Source: Amycolatopsis saalfeldensis (GTDB lineage: Bacteria > Actinomycetota > Actinomycetes > Mycobacteriales > Pseudonocardiaceae). From it: DNA of 64,000 bases. Under the pieces are notes generated by a model, which was not told the DNA's origin, made no database searches, and saw only the letters and a program-made list of their open reading frames with translations. Shown in pieces: positions 59,424-64,000 of the stretch. Numbering within the stretch: position 1 is the first letter of the stretch; each line of letters begins with the position of its first letter. Location of the stretch: contig NZ_FOEF01000001.1 of the NCBI RefSeq assembly GCF_900110575.1, positions 744,001 to 808,000 of the forward strand, written 5' to 3'. A program made the position numbers and the translations under genes.

Positions 59424-60478
59424 GACCGGGCACTCCTTCGCAGACTGCCGATGCCGAGTGACACATCGGGCTCGGACTCGTTTTCCGGCGCGGCCGGGGA
59501 AGATCGGGAAGACGGCGCGGGCGGGTCCTCCAGGAACCCGGCGGTCGGCACGTAGAACAGCGCGCCGGTGACGGGCGTGGAGAAGTCGAGGATGCGGTCG
59601 TGATTGCCGGGCGGCGACCCGACGAACATGTTCTCCAGCATCCGCTCGATCACCGACGGCGATTTCGCGTAGCCGATGAAGTACGTGCCGAACTCGCCGT
59701 ACGCCGGGCGCCCGAACGGCATGTTGTCACGCAGGATGTCCAGCTCGTTGCCGTCCTCGTCGGTGATCACGTTCAGCGCGATATGGGCGTCGGCGGGCTT
59801 TTCCTCGTCCGAAAGCTCCACATCGGACAGTTTGCGCCGCCCGATCACCAGCTCCTGCTGCTCGGTGGACAGCGCGTTCCACGCCGCCATGTCGTGCAGG
59901 TACTTCTGGACGACGACGTAGCTGCCGCCGTCGAAGTCCCCGTCGTCGTCGACGAGCACGGCCTCGCTCGCGCCCCGGCCGGTCGGGTTCTCCGTGCCGT
60001 CGACGAAGCCCAGCACGTCGCGCGCGTCGAAGTAGCGGAAGCCCTGCACCTCGTCGACCACGGTCACCGCGCCTTCGAGGCGCGCCATGATCAGCGTCTC
60101 CAGCTCGAAGCACAGGTCCATCCGGTCGGCCCGCAGGTGAAACAGCAGGTCGGCGCGGCTGACCACGCTCTCGTGCCGGTCGCCCTTGAACACCGGCAGC
60201 TCGTGCAGCTCGGCCGGGCGCGGCCCGCCGTAGAGCCGGTCCCACGCCGCGGAGCCGATGCCGGTCACGCAGGACAGGCCGCCGGTCAGCGACCGGAACC
60301 CGACCGAGCGCTGGAGCCCGGGCAGGTCTGTCAACAGATCCTTGACGGTGTCCTCGGTGCCCTCGTTCACTCGCACCACCAGGAAGATCGCCGCCCGGGT
60401 GAGCGGCCCGACCACGTCCTGCGACTCGGGCGGCAGGTCCGCCGAAGCCCCGGTCTCACCGCGCGCCATCGGCCCCAC
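59420..60478 (-). CDS. DyP-type heme peroxidase with encapsulin-targeting peptide
   Basis: About 352 residues. The DyP signature GFVDGTENP supplies the catalytic Asp; His in DAHIALNV is the heme ligand and Arg in LRDNMPFG the distal residue. The C-terminal tail (about 35 residues after FVGSPPGNHDRI... and GALFYVPTAG) is disordered and ends DVSLGIGSLRRSARS, the known encapsulin cargo-loading type. It oxidises dyes or phenolics with peroxide. I prefer the GTG at 60478 because AGGAGG precedes it by 4 nt; the frame extends to 60493, and an ATG three codons further in is an alternative. Overlaps the encapsulin ATG by 4 nt. Confidence 0.93.
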   Translation of the reverse strand: MGPMARGETGASADLPPESQDVVGPLTRAAIFLVVRVNEGTEDTVKDLLTDLPGLQRSVGFRSLTGGLSCVTGIGSAAWDRLYGGPRPAELHELPVFKGDRHESVVSRADLLFHLRADRMDLCFELETLIMARLEGAVTVVDEVQGFRYFDARDVLGFVDGTENPTGRGASEAVLVDDDGDFDGGSYVVVQKYLHDMAAWNALSTEQQELVIGRRKLSDVELSDEEKPADAHIALNVITDEDGNELDILRDNMPFGRPAYGEFGTYFIGYAKSPSVIERMLENMFVGSPPGNHDRILDFSTPVTGALFYVPTAGFLEDPPAPSSRSSPAAPENESEPDVSLGIGSLRRSARS

Positions 60479-60545
60479 AAGCCCTCCTGTCACCGGAACA
60501 CACGCTGCGCATCGTAACCGGACACCCGGTTTCGGCCCGGCTGAC

Positions 60546-61181
60546 TCACACGGCCGGGGCTCCGGCGCAGACCAGCAGTTCCAGCAGGCGCGGCACGCTC
60601 TGCTCGAGGTCTTCGGCGGCGCTGTCCCGGCCCGCCAGGTGCTGGAGCAGGGCCCGCTGGAACAGGCCGTCGAAGGTGGCGTACGCGACCGGCGGGGTGA
60701 CCTTCGCGGGCACGCCGGCGAACTCGGCGTAACGCTCCACCACCCGCCAGACCATGGCCTCGCGCTGCTCGTCGATGTCCAGCACGTCGGCGCGGAAGGA
60801 CTCCTCGAACAGGCTCTGGTTGCGCAGGTCGTACCAGAGCCGGTGCATCACGGCGTCGGCGCGCAGGGTGCCGGCCATCGCGGCGCCGAAGCCCCGCTTG
60901 AGGTCTTCGGCGGAGTTCGCGGCGGCCACCACGTCGTCGTAACGGGTGACGCAGACTTCCTCGAACTGGCGGACCGCGTACGTCAGCAGCTCGACCTTGT
61001 CGGCGAAGTAGTAGTGCAGCACACCGTGGGAGAAGTCCGATTTCTGCGCGATCTCCCGCAGGCTCGTGCGGGCGTAGCCCAGCTCGGAGAGCGCCTGCAG
61101 CGCCGATTCCGCCAGCTGCGCGCGCCGCTGGGCGAACTTGTCCACGCTGCGGCGCGAGATCCGCTCTCTCGCCTCGGTCAC
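60546..61181 (-). CDS. TetR-family repressor of the downstream lipid-type cluster
   Basis: 211 residues. Helix-turn-helix LREIAQKSDFSHGVLHYYFA (about residues 39-58); the C-terminal ligand domain is all-helical. The GTG at 61181 is taken for the AGGA upstream; a GTG one codon earlier is equally possible, while the longer frame runs over the operator region. It is divergent from the SDR at 61349 with two tandem operators between. By context it probably responds to an acyl-CoA or sterol-like intermediate. Confidence 0.87.
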   Translation of the reverse strand: MTEARERISRRSVDKFAQRRAQLAESALQALSELGYARTSLREIAQKSDFSHGVLHYYFADKVELLTYAVRQFEEVCVTRYDDVVAAANSAEDLKRGFGAAMAGTLRADAVMHRLWYDLRNQSLFEESFRADVLDIDEQREAMVWRVVERYAEFAGVPAKVTPPVAYATFDGLFQRALLQHLAGRDSAAEDLEQSVPRLLELLVCAGAPAV

Positions 61182-61251
61182 CACGGTTTCCTGTCGCCTC
61201 GGGGTGCCCGCGCAGTTCGCGGACCCCTCGCAGTCTAGCGTCGCACGAGAT

Positions 61252-61290
61252 CTTGACGACTGTCCAAGAAAATCTTGACGATCGTCCAAA
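61252..61290. promoter_or_regulatory. Paired TetR operators (22 bp apart)
   Basis: Two near-identical 17-bp sites of the form CTTGACGA-yy-GTCCAA (61252-61268 and 61274-61290), 22 bp centre to centre, about two helical turns. The second contains the perfect palindrome GACGATCGTC. They lie just upstream of the SDR gene and within the promoter region of the divergent TetR gene. Confidence 0.88.
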
Positions 61291-61348
61291 TTTCGCTGAT
61301 GATGTGAGCCACGCCGCATCCGAGGCCTGTCTCAAGGAGGAGATGTCG

Positions 61349-62152
61349 ATGGTTTCGTACGACCTGACCGGGCGGAAAGCACTGGTCACCGGTGGAGCGC
61401 AGGGCCTCGGGGCCGGAATGGCCGAAGCGCTGGCCGCGGCCGGCGCCGCCGTGGTCATCGGCGACGTGCAGGAAGACCTGGGCCGCGCGACGGCCGACGC
61501 GATCAAGCAGACCGGCGCCACCGCGGGCTTCGTCCGGCTCGACGTCACCGACGACGAAAACTGGGAGCGGGCCGTCACCGAGGTCGTCGCCGAACTCGGC
61601 GGGCTGGACATCGTGGTGAACAACGCCGGGGTCGAGATCACCGGGCTGGTCGCCGACCTCGACCCGGCCGGCGTGCGGAAGATGCTCGAGGTCAACGTGC
61701 TCGGCACTTCGCTCGGCGTGAAGCACGCGTTCCGCGCCATGCGCCCGGGCGGCCCAGCCGGCCAGGGCGGCGCGGTCGTGAACATCTCGTCGGTCGCGGC
61801 GATCATCGCCTTTCCCGGCATCGCGGGCTATTCCGCGACCAAGTCGGCCGTCGACCGGCTCACCCGGGTGGCGGCGATGGAGTCCGGGAAGCTCGGTTAC
61901 GGCGTGCGCGTGAACTGCGTCTACCCCGGCCTGGTGCCCACGCAGATGGGCAGCCGGCTGGCGCAGGACGTGGTCGACGTCGGGCTGTTCCCGAGTGTCG
62001 AGGACGCGATCGGCGCCGTCGTCTCGCAGACCCCGGCCGGGCGTCTCGGCGAGGTCTCCGACATGGCCGACGCGGTGGTGTTCCTCGCTTCCGACGCCGC
62101 CCGCTTCATCACCGGCGCCGGCCTGCCGGTCGACGGCGGCATGGGCATGTGA
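61349..62152 (+). CDS. Short-chain dehydrogenase (beta-hydroxyacyl/steroid type)
   Basis: 267 residues. Cofactor site TGGAQGLGAGMAEAL at about 14-28, NNAG, catalytic SVAAIIAFPGIAGYSATKSA with Ser, Tyr and Lys, and a C-terminal GLPVDGGMGM. The family covers 3-oxoacyl-ACP reductases and hydroxysteroid dehydrogenases; the following genes suggest a lipid or sterol substrate. I chose the ATG at 61349 because AAGGAGG is 8 nt upstream; another ATG two codons earlier is too near that site. Confidence 0.9.
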   Translation: MVSYDLTGRKALVTGGAQGLGAGMAEALAAAGAAVVIGDVQEDLGRATADAIKQTGATAGFVRLDVTDDENWERAVTEVVAELGGLDIVVNNAGVEITGLVADLDPAGVRKMLEVNVLGTSLGVKHAFRAMRPGGPAGQGGAVVNISSVAAIIAFPGIAGYSATKSAVDRLTRVAAMESGKLGYGVRVNCVYPGLVPTQMGSRLAQDVVDVGLFPSVEDAIGAVVSQTPAGRLGEVSDMADAVVFLASDAARFITGAGLPVDGGMGM

Positions 62153-62180
62153 CCGCGCTCCTCCAACGAAAGGCTGACTC

Positions 62181-63308
62181 ATGACCAGCGCCAAGCCCGT
62201 TGTCGTCTACGGGGCCTCCGGCTACACCGGCAGGCTGATCTGCGAATACCTGCGCGAGTACAACGTCCCCTTCATCGCCGCGGGCCGCGACAAGGCCCGG
62301 CTGCAGGAGACGCTCGATCACATCCCCGGCCTCGACACCGTGGACCACGAGGTGGTCGAGGTCGCGCACGAGGTCGAGCCGTTGAGCGAGCTGTTCGCCG
62401 ACGCCAAGGTCGTCTGCAACACCGTCGGCCCGTTCAGCGAGTACGGCCACGAGGTCGTCGAGGCCTGCGCCCGCACCGGCACGCACTACCTCGACACCAC
62501 CGGCGAGCAGGACTGGCTGATCACCGCCGAGGAGCAGTACGGCGCGCGGATGGCCGAGCAGGGCCTGCTGCTCTCGCCCGGCGTCGCGCAGATGTACACC
62601 ACCGGCGAGATCGCGGCGAACGTCTGCCTCGAGACGCCCGGACTGGACACTTTGGACATCCTGGTGTTCTGGAAGGGCTACCCCACCGTCGCCTCGACGA
62701 GGACGATCCTGGTCAACGCCGCGCTCTCCTCGGCGTACTACCTGGAGCAGAACGAATACCGGCAGTGGCCCGCGGACGGCGGCCCGCAGGACGTGGTCGT
62801 GCCCGGCTATCACGAGGTCGGGCTGGCGCTGCCCTGGGGCGGCACCTCGCACCCGGTGTGGTTCAAGCGCGATCCGCGGGTGGCGAACGTCAAGGCGCTC
62901 GGCGGGGTCTTCGACCGCGCGCTGATGCAGGGCGTGCCGCAGATCGTCGCGGCCGTGCTGGAGCAGGTGAAGGACCTGCCCGAGGCGGAGAAGATCAAGG
63001 TGCTGCACGAGCAGGCCGCCGCGGTGCGCGACGAGATGCCGCCGCGGGAGAACCAGCGGCTGAACACGTCGCTGGACTCGGTGCACGCGTCCGGTCCGCT
63101 GGGCCGCGCGCACTGCGTCATCCACGGCACCTGCAACTACAAGCAGACCGGGCTGATGCAGGCGTACGCCGCGTATTCGCTCTTGCAGCAGCCGCCGAAG
63201 CAGGCCGGGTTCGCCTCCGCCTGCCAGGCGTTCGGCCACCGCGAGCTGCTCGGCGTGCTCCGGAGCTTCGGCCTGGTGTCGAACCCGATCCTGACCGTGC
63301 ACGCCTGA
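62181..63308 (+). CDS. Saccharopine-dehydrogenase-like NADP-binding protein (DUF5938 type)
   Basis: 375 residues. The N-terminal Rossmann fold reads VVVYGASGYTGRLICEYL; the remainder includes CNTVGPFSEYGHEVVEAC and HYLDTTGEQDW, as in saccharopine dehydrogenase and trans-acting enoyl reductases. The C-terminal half matches the DUF5938-type extension rather than a lysine-pathway enzyme. Probably reduces an unsaturated acyl chain or ring. It begins 28 nt after the SDR stop, within one operon. ATG start with AAGG upstream. Confidence 0.82.
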   Translation: MTSAKPVVVYGASGYTGRLICEYLREYNVPFIAAGRDKARLQETLDHIPGLDTVDHEVVEVAHEVEPLSELFADAKVVCNTVGPFSEYGHEVVEACARTGTHYLDTTGEQDWLITAEEQYGARMAEQGLLLSPGVAQMYTTGEIAANVCLETPGLDTLDILVFWKGYPTVASTRTILVNAALSSAYYLEQNEYRQWPADGGPQDVVVPGYHEVGLALPWGGTSHPVWFKRDPRVANVKALGGVFDRALMQGVPQIVAAVLEQVKDLPEAEKIKVLHEQAAAVRDEMPPRENQRLNTSLDSVHASGPLGRAHCVIHGTCNYKQTGLMQAYAAYSLLQQPPKQAGFASACQAFGHRELLGVLRSFGLVSNPILTVHA

Positions 63309-63324
63309 CCCCGGAGGACGAGCG

Positions 63325-64000
63325 GTGCGACTGAGCGACTACCTCGACAAGGGCGCTTCCCTGGACCCCGGGGCGCCCTGCCTCACCATGGCCGGCACGT
63401 CCTTCAGCTACGGCGACGTGCGCGAGCTGTCCTGGCGGGTCGCGCGGGCGCTGGCGCGCTCGGGCGTCCGGCCGGGCGACAAGGTCGCGATCCTGTCCGG
63501 CAACGACCCGGTCTCGTTCGGCTGCGTGTTCGGCATCAGCCGCGCGGGCGCGGTGTGGTGCCCGGTCAACCCGCGCAACGAGGCGGCCGAGAACTCGGAG
63601 CTGCTGGACCTGTTCGACTGCACCTGCCTGCTGGTGCAGGAGTCGTTCGCACCGCTCGTCTCCCGGATCCGCCCGCTGCTGCCGAAGCTGGCCACGGTGG
63701 TCTGCCTCGACGGCTCGATCCCCGGCACCGTCTCGCTGCCGGACTGGCTCGACGGGCTCGAAGACGGGCCGTGGGAGGTCCAGGCGCCGGACGACGTGGT
63801 GATGCTCGTCGGCACCGGCGGCACCACCGGGCGGCCCAAGGGCGTGGTGCTCACCGGGCACAACGTCGAAACGATGTCCGCGCTGACGCTGATGAGCTAC
63901 CCGTTCTCCGGGCGGCCGCGGTACCTGGCGCTGGCGCCGCTGACGCACGCGGCGGGGGTGCTGTGCTTCCCGGTGATGGCGCTGGGCGGGGAGATCGTGG
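63325..64000 (+). CDS. AMP-binding acyl-CoA ligase, 3' end missing
   Basis: The first 225 residues of an acyl-adenylate synthetase; the frame runs past the window edge. The ATP-binding P-loop VGTGGTTGRPKGVVLTG is present at about 160-176, preceded by a typical N-terminal FSYGDVRELSWRVARALARS. It would activate a carboxylic acid as CoA thioester. The GTG at 63325 follows GGAGG by 7 nt. Third gene of the TetR-controlled operon. Confidence 0.9.
   Translation, partial: MRLSDYLDKGASLDPGAPCLTMAGTSFSYGDVRELSWRVARALARSGVRPGDKVAILSGNDPVSFGCVFGISRAGAVWCPVNPRNEAAENSELLDLFDCTCLLVQESFAPLVSRIRPLLPKLATVVCLDGSIPGTVSLPDWLDGLEDGPWEVQAPDDVVMLVGTGGTTGRPKGVVLTGHNVETMSALTLMSYPFSGRPRYLALAPLTHAAGVLCFPVMALGGEIV

Overview
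The window is very GC-rich chromosomal DNA with densely packed genes, GTG and TTG starts, WXG100 proteins, BTAD and ANTAR regulators, class F sortase, DivIVA-like coiled-coil protein and a Ceb-type cellobiose system. This points to a filamentous actinomycete, most likely of the Pseudonocardiaceae (Amycolatopsis-like). That assignment is inference from gene content; there is no rRNA, tRNA, phage, IS element or CRISPR array in the window.

Layout. 1-9.0 kb: the end of a YeeE/YedE sulfur transporter, envelope proteins (a proline-rich membrane protein, a Bax-inhibitor-1 protein, a surface protein with its sortase), a two-domain acyl reductase and a DivIVA-like protein closed by a strong terminator. 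9.1-18.1 kb: a LuxR-type regulator with a pseudo-receiver, a pair of WXG100 proteins, and two giant tandem BTAD-ATPase regulators. 18.1-24.1 kb: a sugar ABC importer without an ATPase, led by a second pseudo-receiver regulator and divergent from a GH3 lipoprotein, then a secreted esterase. 24.1-30.5 kb: a 100-bp tandem repeat followed by a minus-strand Hsp70 / GrpE-like / J-like / OmpA-like operon. 30.6-33.0 kb: a cell-wall endopeptidase, a frameshifted ECF sigma gene and its membrane partner. 33.0-38.7 kb: a complete CebR-CebEFG-BglC type cellobiose uptake and cleavage locus with perfect operators. 38.9-43.5 kb: a MerR regulator on a classic 19-bp-spacer promoter, a secreted peptidase, a decayed SDR gene, and a chitinase with a DasR-like site upstream. 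43.6-47.8 kb: a small helical protein, about 800 bp of degenerate repeats, a zinc-binding miniprotein, an ANTAR regulator, a GlxA-type regulator, and a second 3'-end tandem repeat. 47.8-58.6 kb: regulator/efflux/oxidoreductase pairs, each with a recognisable operator, plus a frameshifted FAD monooxygenase. 58.6-60.5 kb: an encapsulin shell with its DyP peroxidase cargo. 60.5-64 kb: a TetR-controlled lipid-type catabolic cluster that runs off the end.

Themes. Carbohydrate foraging is prominent: cellobiose, chitin, a second unknown sugar, and a GH3 N-acetylhexosaminidase-like lipoprotein. Most regulator genes sit divergent from their probable targets with a readable palindrome between them. Three genes carry disabling lesions (31.7, 41.2-41.8 and 57.6 kb). 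The most unusual DNA is three repeat tracts lying between genes. Two of them (24.1 and 47.0 kb) multiply the junction where two convergent genes end; the third (43.9-44.75 kb) is a long degenerate array of about 27-nt units.
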